Assembly (NCBI RefSeq): GCF_014638745.1
Contig: NZ_BMFO01000001.1
Span: forward strand, 534,591 to 598,590
Length of the DNA: 64,000 bases
Reading direction: 5' to 3'
Origin: Arenimonas maotaiensis
Lineage (GTDB): Bacteria > Pseudomonadota > Gammaproteobacteria > Xanthomonadales > Xanthomonadaceae
The notes beneath the pieces are model-generated. The model ran no database searches and was not told where the DNA came from. It saw only the letters and a program-made list of their open reading frames with translations. Every line of letters starts with the position of its first letter. Positions within the stretch are counted from its first letter, which is position 1. Positions 16,122 to 24,775 of this stretch are shown here, one piece after another. A program made the translations under genes and the position numbers.

Positions 16122-17192
16122 TTATGATTTATCACGAACAATCACTTCGTAAATTGAAAGCATTTTCTTTCCTACAATATCAGCGCTGTAATTGTTCATG
16201 ATTGTTTGAGTGGCATTTATTCCGATATTAAATCTTATTTCATCATTTTCCAGCAAATAGAGAATTGCCTCAGCCAAAGCCTTCTCATTGCTTAGTGGAA
16301 CAAGAGTTCCATTTACGCCAGACTTGATGATTTCAGGAATTCCACCTACAGGAGTGGCGATTACAGCAACGCCCTGAGACATGGCTTGCAGGATACTAAC
16401 AGGAAGCCCCTCGGAATGACTCGGGAGGCAAAGAATGCTCGCGCGCTGATATGCAGCGAGAAGCTCTTCCCCCTCTATCCAGCCAGTGAATGCGACATGA
16501 TTGCTTAAGCCTAATTCTTCAGCATGTCTCTTGAATCGCTCAACTTCGCCATTTCCGGCCACAACCAGTCGAGACTCTGGAATTTTTTTAACCACAATTG
16601 CAAAGGCGTTAAGCAACTCGAAACACCCTTTGGCCTTCATTATTTTTCCAGCGAAAAGAATCTCGCGAGACCTGATATCTCTTGAGAAATTAGACATAAC
16701 TGGATACGGACAAGGATTAGGCAAAACGTCAACTTTATTAACACCGAGAATCCGCTTCAGCTGAATAGCGGTACCTTCAGACAATGCTATAACGGTAGTA
16801 GCACACTGAGAAAAATGTGTAATGATCCATTTTTCTATTCCATTGGCATTATTAACGAAATCTATGAAATGCGATGGATGAATATGAAGCACATACGGTT
16901 TTCTAAAAAGCAGCGCTAGAGACATAAACAAGGCTTTCCGGTAAAAACTTGTTCCTGATGATGTATGAATATGAACAAGGTCGGAAAATGGAAGTCTTAG
17001 CAAATAGTTGATGTAAGCAGAAAATAGAGATGCAATCTTACGAATAGTGCTACGGTCATCCATGGTTTCAGCCCAGTAAGCTGAAACCAGGGAAAGCTCG
17101 CCGCTACTCATAATGGCAGCAACTGAGGCTGAAATGCCGCCTTTTGAGCGACGCCCAGGGGCAACGACAAGTACTCTGGTTTTACGCGCCAT
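16122..17192 (-). CDS. GT4-family glycosyltransferase
   Basis: A 356-residue GT-B glycosyltransferase. The N-terminal half has VVAPGRRSKGGIS (acceptor-side glycine loop) and HIHTSSGTSF; the C-terminal half has ILFAGKIMKAKG, LVVAGNGEVERF and the SEGLPVSILQAM segment. The usual second Glu of the EX7E motif is Gln, a change also seen in functioning relatives. It retains the inverting-pocket-facing glycine GVAVIATPVGGIPE. Codon usage and GC are much lower than in genes to the left. It overlaps the deacetylase gene by 11 bases, within the long operon. Donor and linkage cannot be inferred. Confidence 0.88.
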   Translation of the reverse strand: MARKTRVLVVAPGRRSKGGISASVAAIMSSGELSLVSAYWAETMDDRSTIRKIASLFSAYINYLLRLPFSDLVHIHTSSGTSFYRKALFMSLALLFRKPYVLHIHPSHFIDFVNNANGIEKWIITHFSQCATTVIALSEGTAIQLKRILGVNKVDVLPNPCPYPVMSNFSRDIRSREILFAGKIMKAKGCFELLNAFAIVVKKIPESRLVVAGNGEVERFKRHAEELGLSNHVAFTGWIEGEELLAAYQRASILCLPSHSEGLPVSILQAMSQGVAVIATPVGGIPEIIKSGVNGTLVPLSNEKALAEAILYLLENDEIRFNIGINATQTIMNNYSADIVGKKMLSIYEVIVRDKS

Positions 17193-18087
17193 ATTCAGTC
17201 GCCACGCTTTTGAATCTTCTTACCTTCTTCAGCAAATACCACAAGCCAGATGCTTGAAGAATCGCCTTGTTCAAACTTGCGTCGTCAGAAACCCCTAGAT
17301 TTGGCAGGGCCAAAGGATCGGAATGAGCCGAAATGAATCCAGGACGGATAGTCCGCGCAGTCGAATATCCGGCACTGCGAACTGCATCTTTGACTTCTTC
17401 GTTCCAGTCGCCATTCGGATAAGCGAAATGCAGTATTTTGCAGCCTAGACTAGTTTCGAGAGCGTGGCGCGAACCAAAAAGCTCTTCACGCAATGTTTCC
17501 GCATCGCACTGAGTAAGAATTGGATGGGAAACTGTATGACTTGCAAACGAGACACCCGCACGTCCAAGCATGTCGATTTCGGCATAGGAAAGTGCGTGCC
17601 GGTCATGATTTTCGTAATTTTTATCGTTCTTGGAAATTTCAAAGCTTTCCAGTGATCTTAGGCGCTCGCTATTCGGCAGCCGTTTCAACCGTTGCAATTC
17701 GGCAAAATTGAGCCCCGGATGCTTGAACCAGAATTTTTTATCGGTGTCAATTATTCCGGATACAAGGTAGATGGTAACCGGCACCTGGAAACGGCGTATA
17801 CAATCAGCCAAGACGGCATTTCCGGCATGACCATCATCGATGGTTATTACCATTGGTTTTGCTGGCAGATTGCTGAAATTACCAGATCTCAAAGCTTCAT
17901 AGAGCCGATCAAGGCTAATAATTGAATATTCTTTGCTGAAATACGCGAGATGCTCAGAAAAGGTCTTAGTAGATGGATTATGGTAGTTAATCAATGTGAC
18001 TTTACCACTCGCCATAATGGAACGCGCCAGCCATGTGATGCCAGTCCATCGAAGCGTCCAGGAAAGAGCATTTACAAAATGTTTCAT
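17182..18087 (-). CDS. Polysaccharide deacetylase family protein (NodB domain)
   Basis: A 301-residue protein with a NodB homology domain (about residues 75-280). Motif 1 is ITIDDG (usually TFDDG; the metal and catalytic Asp pair is kept), motif 2 is SHTVSHP with both zinc-binding His, and motif 3 is FAYPNG. The family removes N- or O-acetyl groups from glycans. No signal peptide is evident; a short hydrophobic N-terminal stretch may hold it to the membrane. Together with two acyltransferases in the operon it suggests acetylation is added and trimmed during synthesis. It overlaps the following GNAT gene by four bases (ATGA). Confidence 0.85.
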   Translation of the reverse strand: MKHFVNALSWTLRWTGITWLARSIMASGKVTLINYHNPSTKTFSEHLAYFSKEYSIISLDRLYEALRSGNFSNLPAKPMVITIDDGHAGNAVLADCIRRFQVPVTIYLVSGIIDTDKKFWFKHPGLNFAELQRLKRLPNSERLRSLESFEISKNDKNYENHDRHALSYAEIDMLGRAGVSFASHTVSHPILTQCDAETLREELFGSRHALETSLGCKILHFAYPNGDWNEEVKDAVRSAGYSTARTIRPGFISAHSDPLALPNLGVSDDASLNKAILQASGLWYLLKKVRRFKSVATEYGA

Positions 18088-18734
18088 GGAGCCACCGCGC
18101 CGTTCATCGAGCGCTCAAGGCGAACCGCTGCTGCTGTATTGCTCAATCGTCGCACCGATATTCTTTGATGACTTCCGAATAACTTATAAGTGCAGACATT
18201 TATAGCTGGCTTAAACCCGTATGCCATCCAGTTTCTTATGGCGATTCGATTATCGTAGACAATGAAAACAACAGGCGTGAAGCCAGCCGGCACCAGAGTT
18301 AACCTCGCTGCATTCAGAATTTTCCCCAACCCAGAACCTCGATGTAAAGGAGATACAAAAAGGTTTTTCATGATCACTACATTTTCAGGAATGGCCACTT
18401 CAAAGCCTTTAGCGAAACGATAAATACCTGTCTTCTGTACCCAGGCCGAGCCAACAAGAATACCGTTCTTCACAACTCCAATTCCAATTTCTCCATTCGA
18501 GAGCATTGATTGGAATTTATCGATATCTTGAGCGCCGACCCCACCGCAGTCGATCAGTCGATTCATCTGGAAAGAATCGATAGATATAACATCATTTAAG
18601 CACGCACTCGACCCCCTAAAATCAGGCATTTCGAACACAACATATTTCTCATACTCAAAAATACGCCTAATTAACGACAAGGCAGACCGCCTGATGAAAT
18701 GATAAAGCCCATATTGTTTAATTTTATCAGTCAT
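18084..18734 (-). CDS. GNAT-fold N-acetyltransferase
   Basis: A 216-residue protein. ATG 18734 is chosen because it overlaps the upstream stop codon as ATGA; an upstream GTG at 18746 is the alternative. The central region (NVVIMKNLFVSPLHRGSGLGKILNAAR) carries the acetyl-CoA binding pattern of the GNAT family (R/Q-x-x-G-x-G/A). The remaining sequence is AT-rich and unfamiliar. Within this operon it may acetylate an amino sugar nucleotide, as WbbJ- or PglD-independent GNAT enzymes do; the substrate is unknown. Confidence 0.72.
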   Translation of the reverse strand: MTDKIKQYGLYHFIRRSALSLIRRIFEYEKYVVFEMPDFRGSSACLNDVISIDSFQMNRLIDCGGVGAQDIDKFQSMLSNGEIGIGVVKNGILVGSAWVQKTGIYRFAKGFEVAIPENVVIMKNLFVSPLHRGSGLGKILNAARLTLVPAGFTPVVFIVYDNRIAIRNWMAYGFKPAINVCTYKLFGSHQRISVRRLSNTAAAVRLERSMNGAVAP

Positions 18735-19834
18735 GATCGAATCCACTTTACCAGCCTATAGTCGCGGATTCGCGAATAAACTTGCTTCGCTTTATCTCTG
18801 CCGTACAGGAAGTACCACGCTACGAATCTTGCCTTCAACGAGGATCCACATAGGACATATAGTTTGTTTTCGTAGATCCTTGGGTCCGGAGAGTAGCTGA
18901 GCTTGTAATCATAGTAACCGGCCATAAAATCAATTTTATGAACGCCTTCATCAATCAGCTTTTCGACCAAGTAGGCGATACTTAGAGCGCCAGGAGAAAA
19001 TTTTTCAAATCCCGGGTCATAACTAGTATTCCAATCATAAAAGCAGTTTTCATGAATGAATCCAAGTCGATAAGATATAAGCCTGCCATTAGCACGAATG
19101 CCTAAGAAAGCCATCAAACTATCACGAAATAATTCCGAGTTACTATCCCTTACCGCCTGCATGTATTCGTGTGAACGCCTTGGTCGAGTAGTACCCCATC
19201 GAAGTTTTTGAATCTCGAATGTTTCATCAAAAACGGATAAATACACATCTTCCGATTTAGAGAATACGGATTCAATTTTAAATTCGCTCTCTAATGCTCT
19301 CTGTTTTTTTCTTATATATCCTCTACGATTCTTGCTAAGACTCTGAAGATATCCATCATATGTACCTGTATTGATATCCATAGAAATAGTCTTTACAAGA
19401 GTCTTCGACAAGACGGATTTTTCTGAACTCTCAATAAATTCAGAAAGCTTGCATCTGGTATTGACATTGAACAGGAGTACAGCGGAGAAATCACGACTTT
19501 TTAGAATCTCGCTCAAAACTGCCGCATAACAAATATCGGGCATGATGGACGGTGAAATCACGAAATCAAAATAATCGCCATAATTCTCTGGCATGGATCT
19601 GAGACATTTAATGCCAAACAACGTATCTATGATGAATGGCGCGAGCGCGACCACCACGTCATTTTCATCGTAAGCAACGTAAATTCTTACCTCTTTTCTG
19701 CTTCCGAGGTTATTCCACCATACACTACACCAAGACCATCTGCTTTGAGGAAAACAACAGGACTTTTTCTCCAAATCTTGCCATATTTCCTTGAGAGCAT
19801 ATGAGTTGATATCGGAATAAATTTCGATTTTCAT
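18731..19834 (-). CDS. CelD/FemAB-like acyltransferase (GNAT superfamily)
   Basis: A 367-residue protein of the PF13480 (Acetyltransf_6, CelD/BcsL-like) type. The C-terminal half holds the recognisable ISYRLGFIHENCFYDWNT followed by SYDPGFEKFSPGALSIAYLV and IDFMAGYYDYKLSYSPD, typical of this branch. Such proteins are common in polysaccharide operons and are thought to acylate glycan intermediates. Start ATG 19834 overlaps the polymerase stop as ATGA, implying coupling. Base composition is near 40% GC, unlike the flanking chromosome. Confidence 0.85.
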   Translation of the reverse strand: MKIEIYSDINSYALKEIWQDLEKKSCCFPQSRWSWCSVWWNNLGSRKEVRIYVAYDENDVVVALAPFIIDTLFGIKCLRSMPENYGDYFDFVISPSIMPDICYAAVLSEILKSRDFSAVLLFNVNTRCKLSEFIESSEKSVLSKTLVKTISMDINTGTYDGYLQSLSKNRRGYIRKKQRALESEFKIESVFSKSEDVYLSVFDETFEIQKLRWGTTRPRRSHEYMQAVRDSNSELFRDSLMAFLGIRANGRLISYRLGFIHENCFYDWNTSYDPGFEKFSPGALSIAYLVEKLIDEGVHKIDFMAGYYDYKLSYSPDPRIYENKLYVLCGSSLKARFVAWYFLYGRDKAKQVYSRIRDYRLVKWIRS

Positions 19835-21165
19835 CGCGATACTCTTGAAACTCTAGCTGCCTGTCGACTGAAAGAAATCGCGCTCATTAGAAAGAAGACA
19901 AATACCATTAAATCGCCCATGATCATGTATGATCCATATATTAGCGATATGACCAAAACTACAATTGCGTAACCAGCCATCGACAGTTGGAACGATTTCC
20001 AAAACGGATCATTTTCCGAATTCGAAAGCTTAATAAACCGACCGAACATATATACGTAAAATGCGAGCCAAACAATCGTCCCAGGCCAACCGATTTGCAC
20101 TAAGAGCCATGAGAACCCTGTTATTCCATACAGCACACCAAATTGCTCTAGGCCTCCACCGTATTGCATACCGTACATATCTTCAGATTTCTCACGGCCT
20201 GCTCCATCGATTTCTGTCTTCAAAAGCATCCCTGGGCCAAAACCTACCATGGCAGTTGAAGCGCTATCATTGACTTCATCCAAGAATACTTTTGTAGTAG
20301 AAAACCGGCCTTGTGCTTCGTTATTTTGGCTATAAGCATCAACTTGACTACTCATGAAATAGTCAGTTACATAACTGATATCAAAACTTCCCATCACCAT
20401 GCGCTCAGGATTCAATGTCGGCGTTAGTCTCACAGTTGCATAGAAAGCCAAAACGAATATCATTCCGATTCCAAGAAGATGAGGAGCCAGCTTAAGTAGC
20501 TTGCTAACTCTTACATCGACGGATAGCCATAAGCTGAACAACCCGACCAGTGGAACCAGGACAAAGACGGCCCGCTTTCCGCCAATGATTCCAAACGCAA
20601 TAAATCCGACAAGTGCAAGAAGATAAGCTAGGCGCCTTCTGTAACCTACATAGAAGCTGACCAAGAATGCCGTAGCTACCATGGGTATCGCGGTTGAAAG
20701 CCCTCCGCCGTGAACGGCGTAAGTTCCGATAGCACTTTCACCCTGCCCATATATGAGCAATTTTCCGGCCGCGACTGGAATCTGGAGCAGGAACAGGAAG
20801 GCAAGTGACCTAAACGCCCATAGCTGGGTCTTTTCACTCAGCCCGATATTCAGAAGCACAATGAACATCACATAAAACCGAACCAAAAGCCTGAGAAATA
20901 GAACAACGCTGATCCAAGCACTATCTGTTACTAGGGCGGATAGGATAGTGAAGACCAATAATGCTAATAGATATGCGATGCCGAAGACCTTTATCTTGAA
21001 TCCGCGCTCCTCGGACCTGACCATTGCCAAAACAACCAGTCCTGAAATGCAAATATCAGGAATAATCGAGTTCAGCATTGATGGCATCAGACCATAACCC
21101 ACCAAACTACCGCCAAAGAATAGGCTGAACATAGCAATGGCAAGCAAGATTCTTACGGCATTCAT
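19831..21165 (-). CDS. wzy: Probable polysaccharide polymerase (Wzy-like), membrane
   Basis: A 444-residue protein with about 10-12 hydrophobic segments and a large periplasmic loop (about residues 250-345, GSFDISYVTDYFMSSQ through GMQYGGGLEQFGVLYGI). The position of the loop before the last helices and the GGKRAVFVLVP segment match O-antigen polymerase/ligase topology. Sequence conservation in this family is low, so the call rests on topology and on its place between glycosyltransferases and acyltransferases in a Wzx-containing operon. It probably joins repeat units at the outer face of the inner membrane. A second Wzy/WaaL-like protein is at 31453-32799. Confidence 0.75.
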   Translation of the reverse strand: MNAVRILLAIAMFSLFFGGSLVGYGLMPSMLNSIIPDICISGLVVLAMVRSEERGFKIKVFGIAYLLALLVFTILSALVTDSAWISVVLFLRLLVRFYVMFIVLLNIGLSEKTQLWAFRSLAFLFLLQIPVAAGKLLIYGQGESAIGTYAVHGGGLSTAIPMVATAFLVSFYVGYRRRLAYLLALVGFIAFGIIGGKRAVFVLVPLVGLFSLWLSVDVRVSKLLKLAPHLLGIGMIFVLAFYATVRLTPTLNPERMVMGSFDISYVTDYFMSSQVDAYSQNNEAQGRFSTTKVFLDEVNDSASTAMVGFGPGMLLKTEIDGAGREKSEDMYGMQYGGGLEQFGVLYGITGFSWLLVQIGWPGTIVWLAFYVYMFGRFIKLSNSENDPFWKSFQLSMAGYAIVVLVISLIYGSYMIMGDLMVFVFFLMSAISFSRQAARVSRVSR

Positions 21166-22337
21166 GACTGTAGCTTTTTCACTTTAATCAATGTCGCGAT
21201 GAAGCTACCAAGAACATCAGCTTGTGACTTCCATGTGTGGAACGAGATAGCTTGATTTCGTGCCAATACTGACAATTCGGGAAATCTTTTACGTTCAGCA
21301 TAGGCTTCTCTAATGCTCGCAGCCAGAGAAAGTGGATCATCGCCTGCCGAGAAGAATGCGAAAGGACTTCCTTTGAGAACATTGGTATGCGCAGGAATCG
21401 GCGTTACAATCACTGGGCGGCCGCAGGATAAATATTCGAAAAGCTTGATCGGCGAACTGGTATTCCAACCTTTGAAATCCGGCAGCGGGATAATTCCGGC
21501 ATGGCAGTGATTGATCATTTCTGGAATCTGGGAGTTCGGGACTGTTTCATGGAGTATCACCCGGTCGTAAAGATCAAGCCGAACGAGCTCTTCCATCACT
21601 TCCTTTTCGCGGAGCGAGCTAACCAAGTGAAGCTGGACTGGGATATCCTTGACCAAGGCCATAGCCTGTACAAGCGAGAGAAGCCCCCGGCTCCGAGACA
21701 GAATTCCGCCATGGTAAATCAAGCGGAACGTTTCTTCTTCTGGAATCGGATATCTGGTGAATTTTTCGGCATTCACACCGGAAGTCCATATGGCTGATTT
21801 GTGCTCGGGAAGCTGGAATTCCGCAATGCAATGCCTCTCCATTTCGAGAGTAATGTAGGTAATTCCGGAAAATTGCGTCGCAGCCAGTGCTAGGGACTTC
21901 TTGAGCACAGAATTACCCCGAGCCTGGTTGTCCCCGACCGGCAGAGTCCGGACATCGAAAACAGTAACGAATCGGCATTTATCCTGCAACAACCGAATGA
22001 ATTTGAGTAGTAGATATGGTGGTTCGCCATTGATTATTACGGCGTCTGGGCGAAATTCCAGTACTGCCTTAAATAATGACCAAAGCGCCGTGATTCGCAG
22101 AACTGCCTTTCCAATAATCCCGGAGCCGATTCGAGGAACATAGTCCACAGGAAAGCCACCAGCCACCAGTGGTATAGGCGCGTTTCTGTATAGCGTTAGG
22201 AGCCGGACTTCAAAGTTGGTTGAGAGCTCATTAATCATTTCCAACCATGTCGCTTTATCCACGGACTTGTCGAAGAGCTTGAACGCAAACCAAAGGATTT
22301 TCGGACGATTTGTTGGTGAAATTGGCCGATTAGCCAT
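21162..22337 (-). CDS. GT4-family glycosyltransferase
   Basis: A 391-residue GT-B glycosyltransferase. Recognisable parts are PKILWFAFKLFDKS at the N-terminus, RLIYHGGILSRSRGL at the start of the nucleotide-sugar domain, and WNTSSPIKLFEYLSCGRPVIVTP, which carries the conserved donor-binding Glu. No membrane segment is seen. Its ends overlap both neighbours in the operon (four bases with the polymerase, eight with the next transferase). AT-rich cassette member. The sugar it adds is not deducible. Confidence 0.88.
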   Translation of the reverse strand: MANRPISPTNRPKILWFAFKLFDKSVDKATWLEMINELSTNFEVRLLTLYRNAPIPLVAGGFPVDYVPRIGSGIIGKAVLRITALWSLFKAVLEFRPDAVIINGEPPYLLLKFIRLLQDKCRFVTVFDVRTLPVGDNQARGNSVLKKSLALAATQFSGITYITLEMERHCIAEFQLPEHKSAIWTSGVNAEKFTRYPIPEEETFRLIYHGGILSRSRGLLSLVQAMALVKDIPVQLHLVSSLREKEVMEELVRLDLYDRVILHETVPNSQIPEMINHCHAGIIPLPDFKGWNTSSPIKLFEYLSCGRPVIVTPIPAHTNVLKGSPFAFFSAGDDPLSLAASIREAYAERKRFPELSVLARNQAISFHTWKSQADVLGSFIATLIKVKKLQS

Positions 22338-23448
22338 TCAAAACCTCAGCCAATATTTTTTTAAAATGACTTGTTATTGCAGATAATGAATGCTCTTTTA
22401 AAGCATACTGCACTCCGCGCCGGCCCATTTCGTTTCGAACATCCGGATTGCTCAACAGATATTCGAGATCGCCACAGAGCCGATTGTAATGTCCTGAACA
22501 GATTCCCAAGCCTTCCTTATTCAAAAGTTTATCCGGATCAACGCTTAGGCTGAGTACGGGAACACCTCGTTGCCATGCCTGAATAAATGTATTGGAAAAC
22601 CCCTCATATTCACTAGTATTTACCAAGACGTAAGCTTGGCCCAACAATGAGTTGGTCTCAGCTTGAGAAAGCTCGCCAAGCCAATTGATATTTCCAATTT
22701 CCGATAGTCTTCTGATTAATGAGGCAGATTGATTCTGGTCCGGAATGCGGCCGACCATTACGAATTCCACATCTTTTCTACGCCTAAAGTTCTCTGCCAA
22801 TTGGATAAAGATTTCGGGTCTTTTTATTTTCTTGAAATTCCCAATAAAAATGACAAGCAAAGGCTGTTTATAGCCATGAGCAATGACATCCACATCAGGA
22901 TGGCCATTTTTAAGAATAGTGCCGCTCAGATTAAATCGTCGATTAAGGCAATCCAGTTGATCACTCGACTGCAAAAGAATCGAGTCGGCTCGACGAATAC
23001 CGTAAATCCGTAAAGCATTTTCGACCCATGACCCAGGACTATTCAATCGGAACCTCAGTGGCAATATATCTTCTTGACTTGCACATGCCCAAATGAATTT
23101 AAAGTCACGGATTTTGGATAAATATGCCAAGATTCCTGAAGCGGAATTTGCCATTCGCTGATAGATAATTTTGGGATTTTCTTTTTTGATTACCCTATTT
23201 ATAAACGCAGCATTGGCAATATATCCCTTGTCTATCTTTGCAAGCCTACTTTCGGGCTTAAAAAAATATACCCGATCACCATTGAGCTCCTGGTAACCTT
23301 TTTTATGCGTACTGAGAGAGATGAAAAACGGATCATAAACTGTCTTATCCAGCGATTTAGCAAGCAAATATGTCTGATACTCTGAACCACCCGAAATCTC
23401 CGGATAGTAACAATTGAAGAAGCCAATTTTAATCCGCTCAACGGTCAT
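22330..23448 (-). CDS. GT4-family glycosyltransferase
   Basis: A 372-residue transferase starting at ATG 23448 (MTVERIKIGF), which overlaps the preceding acyltransferase by 11 bases; an earlier non-ATG start is possible. The glycine loop YPEISGGSEYQTYLL, the NFKKIKRPEIFIQLAE segment and SEYEGFSNTFIQAWQRGVPV mark it as GT4. The EGFSNTFIQAW form, with Gln in the second EX7E position, is a common variant of this subfamily. Part of the AT-rich cassette. Confidence 0.88.
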   Translation of the reverse strand: MTVERIKIGFFNCYYPEISGGSEYQTYLLAKSLDKTVYDPFFISLSTHKKGYQELNGDRVYFFKPESRLAKIDKGYIANAAFINRVIKKENPKIIYQRMANSASGILAYLSKIRDFKFIWACASQEDILPLRFRLNSPGSWVENALRIYGIRRADSILLQSSDQLDCLNRRFNLSGTILKNGHPDVDVIAHGYKQPLLVIFIGNFKKIKRPEIFIQLAENFRRRKDVEFVMVGRIPDQNQSASLIRRLSEIGNINWLGELSQAETNSLLGQAYVLVNTSEYEGFSNTFIQAWQRGVPVLSLSVDPDKLLNKEGLGICSGHYNRLCGDLEYLLSNPDVRNEMGRRGVQYALKEHSLSAITSHFKKILAEVLNG

Positions 23449-24148
23449 TTTTCGACCCAACACCAGCTTTATCTAGAAAATCTGAAAAATCTTTAAATAT
23501 CGGAATATTATTCTTCCGGTAAAACTCGACTGACCCACCAAGTTGTTTTTCAATGGGAACACCTTCAACTGACTCATCCGGCCGGAGAAATAGGGGGAAC
23601 TCTTCCCAGAAGTCAGCAGGAACGGGCTGGCGCCCAAGTGACTCTTTAATAGACTTTGCATACGCCAAAGCCTCGTCGACATATTCAGTCTTACGTTTCT
23701 TGTAATACTCCTGAATGGGCATTACTACTCGCGCAGGATTTCCTACTGCAACACTGTTTGAAGGAACATCGCGAGTCACAACTGAACCGGCGCCAATAAT
23801 TACATTGTCACCAATAGATACACTTTTAAGAATTATGCAGCGCGCACCCAAAAAAACATTATTTCCAATCTTGACCTTTCCAGACGAGGCAATTACCTCA
23901 TCAAATATATTTCTGAGAACGAACCAGTCGTAACCGTGAGTGAGCAATGTTACGCCGCGCGTAAAAATCACATCATTACCAATCTCCACCAAGGATGGCC
24001 TAGTAGTATCAATTGAGATGTCACTCAACCCATGAAATTCAACACGATCACCGATTAAGCAGCCTCTCTTACGAAGCCATTTCACATATCTTGACGAACT
24101 CGACTTTGCATATCTATAAGAAAGACTGTTCAAAATATTTTTTATCAT
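23438..24148 (-). CDS. Hexapeptide-repeat acyltransferase
   Basis: A 236-residue protein with a left-handed beta-helix core (about residues 50-150). Hexapeptide turns such as VEIGNDVIFTRGV, VKIGNNVFLGARCIIL and SIGDNVIIGAGSVVTRDVPSN are followed by the family ending AVGNPARVV. The catalytic-type His is in LLTHGYDW. A C-terminal extension of about 85 residues is unusual and unrecognised. It probably O-acetylates a sugar of the repeat unit with acetyl-CoA. Confidence 0.85.
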   Translation of the reverse strand: MIKNILNSLSYRYAKSSSSRYVKWLRKRGCLIGDRVEFHGLSDISIDTTRPSLVEIGNDVIFTRGVTLLTHGYDWFVLRNIFDEVIASSGKVKIGNNVFLGARCIILKSVSIGDNVIIGAGSVVTRDVPSNSVAVGNPARVVMPIQEYYKKRKTEYVDEALAYAKSIKESLGRQPVPADFWEEFPLFLRPDESVEGVPIEKQLGGSVEFYRKNNIPIFKDFSDFLDKAGVGSKNDR

Positions 24149-24166
24149 AAATAAATGCCAAATGAT

Positions 24167-24766
24167 TTATTCATTTCTCATCCGGATAACCTTAGCCGGC
24201 ACGCCACCCACTATGCTGTATGGCAGCACATCTTTGTTTACCACGGCGCCAGCAGCGATAACCGAGCCCTTTCCAATCCGGACCCCATCTAAGACGGTAA
24301 CGCCGCCGCCAATCCAAACATCGTCCTCGACGATAATCCCTTTCGACTCTATACCCTGAAAATGAATTGGCACATCAACTTGATCAAAAACATGATTTGC
24401 TGAAACGAATATTACATGGCTGCCTATTCGAACATAATCCCCAATAACAACACCCCCAGAACCATGAATAATCGAATAAGGATTCAAGGAGCACTCTTTT
24501 CCCATTCTTATAAATCCGGTCTGTGCCCGTAGTGTCGTAAACGGATGGATATAGCAATTCTCACCAATACTAATCTCTCCCTTGCCTGCCAATATTCTGC
24601 AGAAATTCCCGACTACTGCTCCTGAAGAAAGGGAGATCGATTTCCGACTACCCAACTCTATATGTTTTCCGAGCACTACCCCTCTACCGATCTTACCAAT
24701 CCCAAAATATACGGTATGAATTCGTATAAAGTTCATTGCATTTCTTACGAGATCTAGCAAAAGCAT
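24167..24766 (-). CDS. Hexapeptide-repeat acetyltransferase (maltose-acetyltransferase-like)
   Basis: A 199-residue left-handed beta-helix protein. Repeats run from about residue 25 to 175 (ISIGENCYIHPFTTL, VVIGDYVRIGSHVIFVSANH, IIVEDDVWIGGGVTVLDGV, VRIGKGSVIAAGAVV) and it ends in the typical SIVGGVPAKVIRMR. The His in SANHVF is the expected catalytic base. GAGGTGG precedes ATG 24766. With its neighbour it gives the operon two O-acetyltransferases. Confidence 0.88.
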   Translation of the reverse strand: MLLLDLVRNAMNFIRIHTVYFGIGKIGRGVVLGKHIELGSRKSISLSSGAVVGNFCRILAGKGEISIGENCYIHPFTTLRAQTGFIRMGKECSLNPYSIIHGSGGVVIGDYVRIGSHVIFVSANHVFDQVDVPIHFQGIESKGIIVEDDVWIGGGVTVLDGVRIGKGSVIAAGAVVNKDVLPYSIVGGVPAKVIRMRNE

Positions 24767-24775
24767 TTTGCCACC

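Noticed and set aside
16122-17192. Loss of the second Glu in EX7E (Gln) of two GT4 transferases as a sign of inactivity
   Set aside because: The same Gln is common in functional GT4 subfamilies with the EGFxNTFIQAW pattern, and all other donor-site features are intact.
18980-19020. A further GAAWWWTTC-like sequence (GAAAATTTTTC) near 19,000
   Set aside because: It differs in length, lies within an AT-rich coding region and is followed by no promoter for a downstream gene.
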